Shown one piece after another: positions 40,620 through 50,814 of a DNA stretch of 64,000 nucleotides. Position 1 is the stretch's first letter; each line of letters opens with the position of its first letter. Position numbers and translations under genes: made by a program. Under the pieces are notes generated by a model. That model ran no database searches. It was not told where the DNA came from and saw only the letters and a list, made by a program, of their open reading frames with translations. Origin of the DNA: Chitinivibrionales bacterium (lineage in GTDB: Bacteria; Fibrobacterota; Chitinivibrionia; Chitinivibrionales; WJKA01); assembly GCA_014728295.1 (NCBI GenBank), contig WJLW01000015.1, positions 1-64,000 of the forward strand. Reading direction: 5' to 3'.

Positions 40620-41525
40620 TCACGGCCGTCTTTCCAGTTGCACAGAAGAACTCATCGAGCCGACCTGTTCTGCAGCATGATAAGAAGAACGTACGAACGG
40701 ACCGGATTCGCAATGCTTGAATCCCTTTGCACAGGCAATCTCTTTGAGCTCGTCGAATTCCGCAGGTGTCCAGTAGCGCTGAACGTCGATATTGGTGCGC
40801 GTCGGCTGCAGATACTGACCGAGGTTGATCATGTCGACATCATGCTCACGCAAGTCGTCCATCGCCTCGACGACCTCCTTTTTCGTCTCACCCAAACCCA
40901 GCATGATGCTTGACTTTGTCGTCATGCCCGGATCGAGTTTCTTGACATAGTGCGAAAACATCAACGACCGGTCGTAATCGGACCGGGAGCGAATGCGCGG
41001 AGTCAGCCGCCTGACGGTCTCGAGATTGTGGCTGAGGATCTGCGGGTTGCTTTCAGCCATGACGGCAATATTTTCTCTTTTGCCCATCATATCCGACGCG
41101 AGTACTTCCACGCTGCAGCCGGGATTCAATTCGTGAATTTTGCGCACGGTTTCGGCCATGATGTCTGCACCGCCGTTGTCAAGGTCGTCACGATTGACCA
41201 TGGTAATCACTGCGTGCCGAAGCTGCATCGACTGCACCGCTTCGGCCACCCGGACCGGTTCATCGCGATCAAGGTCAGTGGGCAAGCCGGTCTTCACCGA
41301 ACAGAATCGACAGCGACGCGTACAAACCTCGCCGAGAATCATAAAGGTTGCGGTTTTATGCTTGCCCCAGCACTCATGCACATTGGGGCAACGGGCCTCT
41401 TCACATACCGTATGCAGGCCCTTGCGGTTCCGCAGCCCCTTGATAAAGGCATAATTTTCATTCGCTTCGGGCTTTATTCGTATCCATGAAGGCTTGCGCA
41501 ACGTTTTTTCCGCGTCGTGTGTCAT
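40620..41525 (-). CDS. lipA: Lipoyl synthase
   Basis: [78 protein letters not shown]. Confidence 0.95.
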   Translation of the reverse strand: MTHDAEKTLRKPSWIRIKPEANENYAFIKGLRNRKGLHTVCEEARCPNVHECWGKHKTATFMILGEVCTRRCRFCSVKTGLPTDLDRDEPVRVAEAVQSMQLRHAVITMVNRDDLDNGGADIMAETVRKIHELNPGCSVEVLASDMMGKRENIAVMAESNPQILSHNLETVRRLTPRIRSRSDYDRSLMFSHYVKKLDPGMTTKSSIMLGLGETKKEVVEAMDDLREHDVDMINLGQYLQPTRTNIDVQRYWTPAEFDELKEIACAKGFKHCESGPFVRSSYHAAEQVGSMSSSVQLERRP

Positions 41526-41540
41526 GTAAACCCGTACCGG

Positions 41541-42521
41541 TTAGTGATCAATAATTGCGGCGACACCATCACTGCATTCGCACACGAACAGCGACGAAAG
41601 CGTGATATCTCTGCGCGTTGATATAAAATGTTTCACGGTATCGAAAATTTCCATACCGCTCCGAACGTCCTTGACGAAAAACACAAATGCGCCCCCGCCC
41701 CCTGCACCACTGAGTTTTCCGCCAAGTGCGCCCGCTTCCCGTCCCGCATTCAGCAGAGCATTCATTTCCGGTGTCGAGACGCCAATGCGCTCCAGAAGGT
41801 CCTGCGCCTGGTTTGCAAATGTACCCAGACGGGTTGAGGCGCAACTGGATCGCTGCTCCAATGCCCGGGTAGCGGCGATTGACAATTGCCCCAACTGTTC
41901 CAAAGCCTTTCGTGTCGAATCCGGATTCTGATCCAGATGTAAGCGCACCATTCCAATCAAATCCCGTGTCGAACTTGTGCGCGGGATCGAACCGCCTAGG
42001 ATGTAGAAAGATTCGGGAACAATTTTTTTGTATGAGGGAAGATCTTCCCTGCTGCCGCTAAACTGGTACACTCCTTTGCCCAGAGCAAGTCCGGTATCGA
42101 TGCCTGAGGGCTTGCCATGGTAGACGTGCTCGGCGTGATGGGCCGTTTTCCACGTATCGAGATTCGACGCAAGATCCTCGCCCTTCCTGCCGCCAAAGCA
42201 CTCTGCCAGAGCGACACAATAGGCCGCAGACGATCCAAATCCCCGGCTTAACGGCATGGCGGCGCTGATGTTGACATGCCAGTTGCGGCTTCGCCACAAG
42301 TCACCTGCTTTTTGTCCGGTTTTTTCCGCCGCCAGTGCAATTGCCTCCAGATCGTTGCGCGTAAGCAGATTGTCGAGCGGTTCGATATTCTGCTCGTCTT
42401 TGTCAAATATGCGCACGTCAATGGTATGCGGCAAGGTCAGTCCAAGCGAGGGATAACCATACACCGCAGCATGTTCACCAAAGAGCAGCAGCTTGGCATT
42501 GCCCGATCCGCTCAATACCAT
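41541..42521 (-). CDS. mvk: Mevalonate kinase
   Basis: GHMP kinase: MVLSGSGNAKLLLFGEHAAVYGYPSLGLTLP; PLSRGFGSSAAYCVAL; HGKPSGIDTGLAL; KLSGAGGGGAFVFF. Confidence 0.87.
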   Translation of the reverse strand: MVLSGSGNAKLLLFGEHAAVYGYPSLGLTLPHTIDVRIFDKDEQNIEPLDNLLTRNDLEAIALAAEKTGQKAGDLWRSRNWHVNISAAMPLSRGFGSSAAYCVALAECFGGRKGEDLASNLDTWKTAHHAEHVYHGKPSGIDTGLALGKGVYQFSGSREDLPSYKKIVPESFYILGGSIPRTSSTRDLIGMVRLHLDQNPDSTRKALEQLGQLSIAATRALEQRSSCASTRLGTFANQAQDLLERIGVSTPEMNALLNAGREAGALGGKLSGAGGGGAFVFFVKDVRSGMEIFDTVKHFISTRRDITLSSLFVCECSDGVAAIIDH

Positions 42522-43444
42522 ATCAATCCTTCGTGAGTAGCAATTATGCGATCGGGATCGTGAGCATCGCACCCCACTGCATACAACTCATTTCCTGCGC
42601 CAAGCGCTTTGAAAAAAGGGTAGCGCGACATGTCGACGTCGTTTGACGGATTCCACACCCCGATTTCCCGTTGAAATACTTCGCTGCGCCGCGCGGCTTT
42701 TCGCAAAAGCTCGATACAGGACTCCTCATCCCCTGTTTGTGCCAAGTGCATAACCAACCCATTTGACCGTGCCGCATACGTGCGCCAGTCTTCCCGGTGG
42801 ACATTGCGCCAGTCTTCCAGCAGTTTGATTGCAGAAACCGTCTTTATCGGATCGGGCGCACAGACCAGTTTGAACGGAGGCAGATGCGCGTGCGGCAGTT
42901 GTTGTACTTGCGGCTCAAGGCCGCCACAGAAAATTGCAACACCGCCATAGATCGAACAGGCAACGTCATACCCGCTGCCTTTACCAAATTGCGCCGTGCG
43001 ATGAGCTTTGACGGCATGCAACAACAATTCGTCGGCATCCGGCTCGTGCCCCCCGGCCAGGCGATACAGCAATGCGGTCAATCCGACGGTTACCGCCGCA
43101 CTCGAACCGTAGCCGATTTTTTTGCCGCTCGCACTGCTAAATTCATCCCCGGCAATACCGATCGCAAAAGGAAGCTTGTCAATCGAAACCGAGCAGGTAT
43201 CGTGCAGCTCCCGGATTACCGCTTCGATGAACGAGTTGGCAGTCTCATTCCCGTGCGTCCAGACATAGGACGCGCCCGCAATTTCGCCACAGATTGAAAA
43301 GCGGTGATCACGCTTTGCCGAGAGTCTCATACGTTTGTCAATTGCGCAGAAAAGCCCCAATCCCCCTTCTTCAAGAATCACATATTCCCCTGCAAGCAGC
43401 AGGCTGCCCGGCACCGAAAGCGAAAGTACCGGCGCTTCTACCAT
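42512..43444 (-). CDS. Phosphomevalonate kinase-like GHMP kinase
   Basis: SVPGSLLLAGEYVILEEGGLGLFCAIDKRM; SASGKKIGYGSSAAVTVGLTALL; GSGYDVACSIYGGVAIF; position in mevalonate operon. Confidence 0.82.
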   Translation of the reverse strand: MVEAPVLSLSVPGSLLLAGEYVILEEGGLGLFCAIDKRMRLSAKRDHRFSICGEIAGASYVWTHGNETANSFIEAVIRELHDTCSVSIDKLPFAIGIAGDEFSSASGKKIGYGSSAAVTVGLTALLYRLAGGHEPDADELLLHAVKAHRTAQFGKGSGYDVACSIYGGVAIFCGGLEPQVQQLPHAHLPPFKLVCAPDPIKTVSAIKLLEDWRNVHREDWRTYAARSNGLVMHLAQTGDEESCIELLRKAARRSEVFQREIGVWNPSNDVDMSRYPFFKALGAGNELYAVGCDAHDPDRIIATHEGLIWY

Positions 43445-44412
43445 GAGACCGAAGCGCCCTCCCCCGGTTGGCAAGCGAGTGCTTGAATGTCCGGGAAGTG
43501 CTCTTCAAGCGCCGTTTCGATACGGTGTACATCATCCTTGAGGCAAATCAGCTTCACCTGCGGACCGGCGTCCATTGTCTCCCAGGCGCCGATGCCGTTG
43601 ATGCGCAGCCGTTCGATAAACTTCAGCAAGCCGATCGTCTGCGGTTCCCAGTAGACGAGCGGCGGTGCGGATGATATCATCGTTCCAAACATACGATAGG
43701 CACTGATCCGAGCAAGATCGCCCAGCTTTTCGATGTCTTTGTTTTCAAGCGCACTGCAGGCCTCTTTGAAGGTCTTTTCTGCATCCAGGACCCAGGATTT
43801 GAAGTAAGGTGAAGTTTTTTTGCTCAGACTCATGCCGAGGCGCGAGGAATACTCTTTTTTTGCATCCTTGACAATACAGACAATTATCCTGAACTCGGGC
43901 CAGAACGACGCGTCGTGAAGCATTTCCGCTGCGTGGCTCCCGGCCCGCAGCAGGGTAAAGCCCCCGAATACCGAGCGCGCGGCAGATCCGGAGCCGATCC
44001 GGGCCAGCGCAGAAATTTCACCGAGCGGATAGTCCGGGTCGGCAAGCTTTGCAATACCACAGGCAAGTGCGGCAAACCCCGACGAGGAACTGGCAATTCC
44101 CGCTCCGGTGGGAAAATCATTTTCGCTCTCGACTTTAAAGGCCAGATTTTCGTCGCAAAGGGCGCCCGCATGCTGAAAAAATTGACTGTAGCGTTCCGGG
44201 GGCTGAAGCTCTCCGTTGACAATGACGACGCTGTTTTTTTTCACCGTCGATATACGTGTCGTAGAAGTCAACCCCGAGAGGGTTATCGCCAGGCTGGAGG
44301 TAGCGGGAATATTATTCTTCGATGATGCCTTTCCCCAATATTTGGTAAGGGCCAGGCTGGGATGCGCACAGGCGATCACCGTTTTGTGCAGCAGCGATTT
44401 CTTCGTACTCAT
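43438..44412 (-). CDS. mvaD: Diphosphomevalonate decarboxylase
   Basis: AHPSLALTKYWGKASSKNNIPATSSLAITLSGLTSTTRI; NDFPTGAGIASSSSGFAALACGIAKL; GSGSAARSVFGGF. Confidence 0.92.
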   Translation of the reverse strand: MSTKKSLLHKTVIACAHPSLALTKYWGKASSKNNIPATSSLAITLSGLTSTTRISTVKKNSVVIVNGELQPPERYSQFFQHAGALCDENLAFKVESENDFPTGAGIASSSSGFAALACGIAKLADPDYPLGEISALARIGSGSAARSVFGGFTLLRAGSHAAEMLHDASFWPEFRIIVCIVKDAKKEYSSRLGMSLSKKTSPYFKSWVLDAEKTFKEACSALENKDIEKLGDLARISAYRMFGTMISSAPPLVYWEPQTIGLLKFIERLRINGIGAWETMDAGPQVKLICLKDDVHRIETALEEHFPDIQALACQPGEGASVSW

Positions 44413-44413
44413 G

Positions 44414-45574
44414 TCACTCCTTTGCCGTGCGATTCTTCTTGTGGTGAAGCGGCATATGTCCCTTTTGAATCCCGGTGCTGATCAGCGCCGCCACTGCGGC
44501 AATATTCTGGGCCAGGCCGACGGATGCGGCAATTCTCGCAAGATGCGGCGATGACGGATTATGCAGCAAGTCGAGGCAGAACTGCGCGGTAGGATGCGTC
44601 CCGGTCGAACCGCCAATAGTCGCAAATGGTAAGGGCATATCCAGGGAGCAGACGAGCGCATCGCCATCGGGTGCAAATACGGACAAGCCGCGGTAGGCCC
44701 CGTCGCGTTGCGCCCAGGCATGTGCCGCGGCCTCCACTGCGCGCGTGTCGTTCAGCGTAGCCAGCGCAAGCGCCGAAATACCGTTCATGATTCCTTTGTT
44801 GTGAGTAACCGCCCGGTCTTTATCGTGGTGCGCAATCATTGATGCAAGCTCAAAGCGGCGCATGCATTCCCCGCCGCTAAACATACCCCGGCACAGCATT
44901 GCCGCCCGGCTTGCGCTCAACCGGCATTCGGCACGCGCACGGCGCTGTCCGGCATTATTTGTCAGTATGCCCATGACCGGATTGATACCGAGAGTATTGC
45001 TGAGTTTGCCGGCAATGCTTTCGGCGCAGGTATTGAGCAGATTGGCGCCCATCGCATCCCGCACGTCAATTGCACAGACAATTTTGAGCATCGGTATTGA
45101 GCTCATCTCCAGGATGTCAAGTGATCTGAATCCGCCGCCGCGCCGGGACATCGAATGCAGCAGCTTGACGAGCCCAAATTCGAGCTCATCCCGCATCGAC
45201 TCGATGTGTTGCCGCATCTGCGCATCGGCATTTTCGACATAGACCGTGCATTCCATTATCGGATCTGTTGCCGATGTTACAAAACCGCCGCCGTGCGCAA
45301 TGATGGTTGCAGCAAACGAAGCAGCGGCGATCACAGAGGGCTCCTCGGTCGCCAGGGGAATGGCATACTCCTTTCCGTCAATCATAAATCCGCAAGCGAC
45401 GCCAAGCGGTATGCCCACAATGCCGACACTGTTTTCAACGAGCGTATCGGCCATATTCAGATAATGCGCACTTGCCGTCGGTGCGTCCAGCAAATCCGGC
45501 TGTCCGACTGAATCCGCAAGCCATTGCCGGCGATCTGAAGGTGTCATCTTTCGAAAATTGCGGGGAAAATTCAT
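44414..45574 (-). CDS. mvaA: Hydroxymethylglutaryl-CoA reductase, class II type
   Basis: MNFPRNFRKMTPSDRRQWL; ENSVGIVGIPLGVACGFMIDGKEYAIPLATEEPSVIAAAS; DVRDAMGANLLNTCAE. Confidence 0.93.
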   Translation of the reverse strand: MNFPRNFRKMTPSDRRQWLADSVGQPDLLDAPTASAHYLNMADTLVENSVGIVGIPLGVACGFMIDGKEYAIPLATEEPSVIAAASFAATIIAHGGGFVTSATDPIMECTVYVENADAQMRQHIESMRDELEFGLVKLLHSMSRRGGGFRSLDILEMSSIPMLKIVCAIDVRDAMGANLLNTCAESIAGKLSNTLGINPVMGILTNNAGQRRARAECRLSASRAAMLCRGMFSGGECMRRFELASMIAHHDKDRAVTHNKGIMNGISALALATLNDTRAVEAAAHAWAQRDGAYRGLSVFAPDGDALVCSLDMPLPFATIGGSTGTHPTAQFCLDLLHNPSSPHLARIAASVGLAQNIAAVAALISTGIQKGHMPLHHKKNRTAKE

Positions 45575-46659
45575 AGAAGCGATCGCCACTCACCATGCGC
45601 AGCATGTTGACGTACAAGAGACAAAAACGAATCCGATAAAATAAGCTTTGCCGCCTGTAACTGCTCGATCGTTTGGCAACCGCAAAGCAGCATTGCAGAC
45701 TTAAAAGAGTGAATAAGCGATTCGGTGAATATGGCTAATCCGTCCATTCCACGCTCGTGCTGCGCCCTGAGAAATGGTAGCGCCATGCCGGCCAGCTCGG
45801 CTCCTAAAGCGAGCGATTTGGCAATATCAACTCCCGTGCGAACCCCGCCCGAGGCCAGTACCGGTAAATGGTCCCGGGGCAAGGCCGCCAGTATCGCCGG
45901 CGTCGGATTGCCCCACAAATCGAAATCCCGGCCGCGCAGCGCAATCCTGTGTTCGTGACACTGTGCTTCGACCTGTATCCAGTTGGTCCCGCCCGACCCG
46001 GCAATATCAACTGCAGCGGCGCCGCATTGGCGCAACCTGGTGACATCCGCCACCCGCATTCCAAAGCCGGTCTCCTTGACAATTACGGGTATGGGCGAAG
46101 ATTCGCACAGCCGCCCGATTGCATCGTAGAGACCGACAAAATTGAGATCGCCGCCCGGCTGAAACATCTCCTGCCCCGCGTTGCAATGAATCACCATCGC
46201 CTGCACTTCAAGACGCTTTACCATTTCGTTGATTACATTATGATCAAGCTCGCGCAATTGCACCGCACCGAGATTGGCCCACACCGGCACGTCAGGCGCA
46301 AGCGGCTTGACATAAAACTGATCGAATACTTCCTCATGGCGGAAGAGCACTCGAATTGAACCAAGTCCGACCGGAATGCCGTATTGCTGCGCGTGCCGGG
46401 CCAGATCACGGTTGATCCGGAAGCCGTTATCGGAGCCACCGGTCATGCAAGAGATGAAAATCGGCAGTGCAATCTTTGCACCCAGAAAGGTCGTCGTTGT
46501 ATCCAGCTTGTCCCAGTCAACTTCGGGCAGTGGATGGTGCAGCAACGAGATATCATTGAACCGGTTCTTTGCCGTCTCGATCGGCTCGGGAGGCTCGAGG
46601 CAGATATCTTTCTGGCGGGATTTGCGCTTGCTGATGGTGCTTGATTCAGGCGCAGTCAT
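45571..46659 (-). CDS. fni: Type 2 isopentenyl-diphosphate delta-isomerase
   Basis: SRQKDICLEPPEPIETAKNRFNDISLLHHPLPEVDWDKLDTTTTFLGAKIALPIFISCMTGGS; VKETGFGM; DIAGSGGTNW. Confidence 0.93.
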   Translation of the reverse strand: MTAPESSTISKRKSRQKDICLEPPEPIETAKNRFNDISLLHHPLPEVDWDKLDTTTTFLGAKIALPIFISCMTGGSDNGFRINRDLARHAQQYGIPVGLGSIRVLFRHEEVFDQFYVKPLAPDVPVWANLGAVQLRELDHNVINEMVKRLEVQAMVIHCNAGQEMFQPGGDLNFVGLYDAIGRLCESSPIPVIVKETGFGMRVADVTRLRQCGAAAVDIAGSGGTNWIQVEAQCHEHRIALRGRDFDLWGNPTPAILAALPRDHLPVLASGGVRTGVDIAKSLALGAELAGMALPFLRAQHERGMDGLAIFTESLIHSFKSAMLLCGCQTIEQLQAAKLILSDSFLSLVRQHAAHGEWRSLL

Positions 46660-47908
46660 ATATGCGGTATCCGTCCTTTCGAACCGATTTCAGGAAGAAC
46701 AGCCTGGAATCCACATCGGGCGCTGCGTGGTGACTGTCGCGGTATACTCCCTTTTTGCTTATCCAATCCTGATATTCATCAAAAGATTGCATCGAATAGC
46801 TTCCGGCGTCAAGCATGTGCCAGTTTTTGATAACGGCGGGTGCTGCAGCAGAGATCCTGGCGCCAAGTACCAGCATGGTTGCCCCCGATCCATAGGCTCC
46901 CAGCACAAGCTTCTTACCAACGATAGCTTCACCGCATTTTGCATAGGCTGCTTTGAGCATGTGGGCCAGGACAAAAAAGAGCGATGCATTGTACAGATTG
47001 CCCACCTTGGCAACCGCGTCTATTCCGTCAAAGAAAAACCGTTCGTCAAGATGGGAATGACATTTTGATTTTTCGATGCCCCCCAGCTTTGAAAGGAGAT
47101 CTTCCATCGCCAGCAACGGCATGCTTCTAAATGGCGTGTGTAAAGCAAAGAAATCGGTACCGGCAATTATTTCCTGTGGATCTTTATCGAGGCGTTGACA
47201 GTAATCTTTGAATGCCTTGATGAATGCCGTGCGATAGCATTGTACCGAATAGGCGCCACGGACTTGTGCAACATCCTGACCCAGTGGGCGAAAGAAGTCA
47301 TCTACGTCATGTGAAAACTGGCCGATATTGGCAATGTCAAGCTCGAGCAGCTTTGGCGAGTGTTCGACCAGCAGTGCTGCAGCACCGGCGCCCTGGGTTA
47401 TTTCGGCCGACGTTTCCTGGGCATACCGCGCAATATCCGAACAGATTACAATGCCCCGGTCGGAAGGATTGTCGGCAGCCATCAGCAAACTGGATACCTG
47501 CAGCAGGCTCAGCATGCCGCCCGCGCAGGCATGTTGAATTTGTGAAGTCGATATCGAGGTTCCGGTATCGAGTCCTACGCCTTTGAGCATGCCCTGCACA
47601 TAAGCGGACAACGGCTTGGAATGATCCACCGTAGTTTCGGTACCAACGGTCAGGTATCTGAATCCATTAGTCTCAATAGCATTCTGCCGGCCGAGAACAC
47701 GCAGCGATGCCTGTGCCGCCATGGTTGCGCTGTCCTCCCAGGGTTGCGGAAAGCGGATGACCTGCTGGCCGGTAAATTTTGCAGCCTTGCGCAACCTTTC
47801 CTCAAGTTGCGGGTCCCGGGCAATACGCTTTTCGATGATCTCAGAAACTTCGATTGCGGAAGCAGGGAGATAGACGGCAATATCACTGATTCCTAAGCTC
47901 ATACTCAT
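46646..47908 (-). CDS. mvaS: Hydroxymethylglutaryl-CoA synthase
   Basis: GISDIAVYLP; TVGTETTVDHSKPLSAYVQGML; SQIQHACAGGMLSLL (catalytic Cys); FALHTPF; thiolase-fold, first gene of mevalonate operon. Confidence 0.9.
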   Translation of the reverse strand: MSMSLGISDIAVYLPASAIEVSEIIEKRIARDPQLEERLRKAAKFTGQQVIRFPQPWEDSATMAAQASLRVLGRQNAIETNGFRYLTVGTETTVDHSKPLSAYVQGMLKGVGLDTGTSISTSQIQHACAGGMLSLLQVSSLLMAADNPSDRGIVICSDIARYAQETSAEITQGAGAAALLVEHSPKLLELDIANIGQFSHDVDDFFRPLGQDVAQVRGAYSVQCYRTAFIKAFKDYCQRLDKDPQEIIAGTDFFALHTPFRSMPLLAMEDLLSKLGGIEKSKCHSHLDERFFFDGIDAVAKVGNLYNASLFFVLAHMLKAAYAKCGEAIVGKKLVLGAYGSGATMLVLGARISAAAPAVIKNWHMLDAGSYSMQSFDEYQDWISKKGVYRDSHHAAPDVDSRLFFLKSVRKDGYRIYDCA

Positions 47909-48471
47909 CCAAGGTTAAATTATGCACACAACTGAACTCAAAATATACCGGAAATTAATTAAATCAATATAGTTCAAATTAGCAATTGACGGGCCATGAT
48001 CGCATGCGACTGTTTTGCGGCATTACGCCAAATGAAAATGGCCTGCAAACTGCACCTTGCCATTTTGACACATAGCCGGTACTTTTTTGGGCATTTGCAA
48101 ATAGCTGCATAGGTTAAAATAACTATTTCCTGAACAGCATTGTCTTTTCGAAGCGAACGAGGGCAACTATATATTGTATCGATGGGTGCCATATATACAA
48201 ATTGTGCTCCTTTATCTCGAGGACTTCGGGAAGCCATCGACCTGCACGCACGTGGCAACCGACACTGCCTTTTTTACTTTGTAAGCCGGAAGCAATCATG
48301 CGATTCATGAGCATTGTTAACATAAGTGGTTCTTTTATAAGTAGTTATTCACGCCTATCGACCGGCTCTTTTTTTACAATTATTTATGGTAAAACAGCCC
48401 AAAATGTGCTATTATAATGTATATTGCAGGGAGAAATCGACGACTGCGAACCTACATTGACCGTGATTATG

Positions 48472-49317
48472 ACATCTTCAATCAGAGAATATCTCGACTA
48501 TCGGGCATTTTTGCGGGAAGCCTATAGAAAGCGCCACACAGCACGTCGTTCGTTCAATTATAATTATATCATCGAAAAACTGGGACTTAAATCCCCCGGC
48601 CATATCACCTCGATATTCAATGGTGATCGCAACCTGCCCGAACGGCTTATCGAGCCGGTAGCTAAGCTATTCAAACTGAATCGCCGGGACACCGAATATT
48701 TTAAAAGTCTCGTTAAATACAATCAATCCGCAAAGCACAAAGACAAAGACACCTACTTCAGCAAACTTGTCGCCTTTCATCGCAAAGAAAAAAAGCTCAT
48801 CGACCCGCGCATCTACCGCTACTTTTCGCACTGGTATACCCCGGTGATACGCGAACTGACGGCATTGATACCGGTTACCGATGCAAACGCCAAAGAATGC
48901 GCCAGACACATCAGGCCGAAAATCTCACCAACGGAATTCCGGCAGACTCTGGAGCTGCTGGTAGACCTCAAGCTGATCAGAAAAAATGAAGATTCATCAT
49001 ACGAACGAATAGATTCCGTTATTTCGACGGGCGATAGCTGGCGATCGCTTACCATTCATAAGTACCAGCGCGCGGCTATGGACCTGGCAAAGGATGCACT
49101 GGATACCATTTCAAAGCAAGAGCGTGACATTTCCACGTTGACAATCAGCATATCTGGACATCAGTTTCCGATCATCAGCGAAAAGCTTAAAAAGGTGCGC
49201 AAGGAAATCCTGGAAATGGCGTCGGCTGATGATACTGCAGACAAAATTTTTCAGTGCAACATCCAGCTTTTTCCGGTATCGTATACTCTTGGGGAAGAGA
49301 AAAATGATACGAAGTAA
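48472..49317 (+). CDS. TIGR02147-family protein (putative regulator)
   Basis: SIREYLDYRAFLREAYRKRHTARRSFNYNYIIEKLGLKSPGHITSIFNGDRNLPERLIEPVAKLFKLNRRDTEYFKSLVKYNQ... matches the family N-terminus. Confidence 0.85.
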   Translation, partial: TSSIREYLDYRAFLREAYRKRHTARRSFNYNYIIEKLGLKSPGHITSIFNGDRNLPERLIEPVAKLFKLNRRDTEYFKSLVKYNQSAKHKDKDTYFSKLVAFHRKEKKLIDPRIYRYFSHWYTPVIRELTALIPVTDANAKECARHIRPKISPTEFRQTLELLVDLKLIRKNEDSSYERIDSVISTGDSWRSLTIHKYQRAAMDLAKDALDTISKQERDISTLTISISGHQFPIISEKLKKVRKEILEMASADDTADKIFQCNIQLFPVSYTLGEEKNDTK

Positions 49318-50572
49318 TCAAACGTGCTCTTTGCTTTTGCTTGTTGCCGCGCTGCTGGTTGGCTGCTCGTCAAACAACAGTGTTTCATCATCCGGAGGCG
49401 GCACCGAAACCACCAATGGTATTATTGTCTCTGCATTCGTGGAAGATGCTGACGGCGAAGCGGCGGCAGGCGCCGATGTTCGCGCGCGCCGGGTATATTT
49501 TCTGGCGGACACCGGTGCAACAGTATGCAACGATTCGACCTGCATCGACGCCGTCACCAACAGTCAGGGCGGCTTTTCAATCACTATCCCCGAATCAACA
49601 TCGTATCGCGTCACGGTAACCAGCGGCGATTCGGCACTCTTTACTGATACGATACCGGCGTCGCTCAATACGTCGGTCTATGCACTGGATACACTGGCAC
49701 TCGAACCGGCCGTCACCTTGTCAGGCCTCATCTCTGCGCAAAGCTCCTGGCAGGATTTCGATGCGTATGTGCGCGTGTTCGGGTTCGAGGGCGTGGCCAA
49801 GGCAGCACCCGACAACACCTATCTTCTCGGCCCGCTGCCCGATGCAATTGTCAACCTGCATCTTCTGGGAGTTACCTCGTCAAATCATTTTGCGGTTCGC
49901 TACACTCGCAGTTTAACCGGTCCGGGAGTGATACAGCTCGATACGTTGCGGCTTACCGATATCACTTCCGGCCTGGATGCCTACTGGAATTTTGATGACG
50001 CCGGCGGCTCAACCGCCAATGACGTTACCGGCAACGGCTTTGATGGTGAAATCTTCGGCGCATCCTTTGCCGGCGCGATGCATGGGACGGGAATGCGTTT
50101 TGCGAATAGATCCGACCAGGTAGCTATTGTCAAGAAGCTTACCCCCTCTCGCCGGGGCACCCTTGCTTTGTGGATGCGACCCGGCGATCTCGATTCGTCG
50201 AAAATCTATCGGATCATATCATCCGACACCAGTTCATTTGAAATATCGCTTCGCGAAGGCAACATCACCAGCGAATTATTTGCCGTCGAGCAGGATTTTC
50301 TCAAAGACACCACGATCACGCTCACGCCGTCCACCTGGTATCACGTTGCCTGCACCTGGGATCATTTCACCAGGCAATCACGCATTTACCTTGACGGCAA
50401 TCCAGTGGCGCAGGACACCGTAGCAGACGATAACCCGGGCGCCATAGCGTTGACTTTCGGCCGCAGTGAGCTGCACGGAACCGCCTTCAAAGGCATGCTT
50501 GACGATGTGCGTATTTACCGAAGGGTACTAACCGAAGAGCAGGTGGCGACACTGGCGCATGGGGGATATTGA
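49304..50572 (+). CDS. LamG/concanavalin-like-domain lipoprotein
   Basis: ATG 49304 overlaps upstream stop; lipobox LLVGC; LDAYWNFDDAGGSTANDVTGNGFDGEIFGA...WYHVACTWDHFTRQSRIYLDGNPV...MLDDVRIYRRVLTEEQV (LamG). Confidence 0.85.
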   Translation: MIRSNQTCSLLLLVAALLVGCSSNNSVSSSGGGTETTNGIIVSAFVEDADGEAAAGADVRARRVYFLADTGATVCNDSTCIDAVTNSQGGFSITIPESTSYRVTVTSGDSALFTDTIPASLNTSVYALDTLALEPAVTLSGLISAQSSWQDFDAYVRVFGFEGVAKAAPDNTYLLGPLPDAIVNLHLLGVTSSNHFAVRYTRSLTGPGVIQLDTLRLTDITSGLDAYWNFDDAGGSTANDVTGNGFDGEIFGASFAGAMHGTGMRFANRSDQVAIVKKLTPSRRGTLALWMRPGDLDSSKIYRIISSDTSSFEISLREGNITSELFAVEQDFLKDTTITLTPSTWYHVACTWDHFTRQSRIYLDGNPVAQDTVADDNPGAIALTFGRSELHGTAFKGMLDDVRIYRRVLTEEQVATLAHGGY

Positions 50573-50814
50573 TTCGGGGCGACCCCACTTAAGGCCCAAT
50601 TTTTTTCCCCGCAGTCAAATCATTCCAAATTAGTACCTGCCGGGCGCGGATACCACTGCTGATCATCACGAGTCGATGCGAATAGCGATTCAACATCTGG
50701 CGAATAATATTTTACTTTAAGCTAAGTAATCCTGTGCCATGCCATTCCGGCTGTTTTTCGTACGTTAAACGCTCTCATGCTCAATCCGAACCAGTCACTT
50801 CAAAGGGGACGCAC

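Noticed and set aside
47909-48471. Possible regulatory RNA or small genes upstream of the mevalonate operon and TIGR02147 gene
   Set aside because: No riboswitch consensus or convincing hairpin/terminator set found by eye; ORFs here have no domain.
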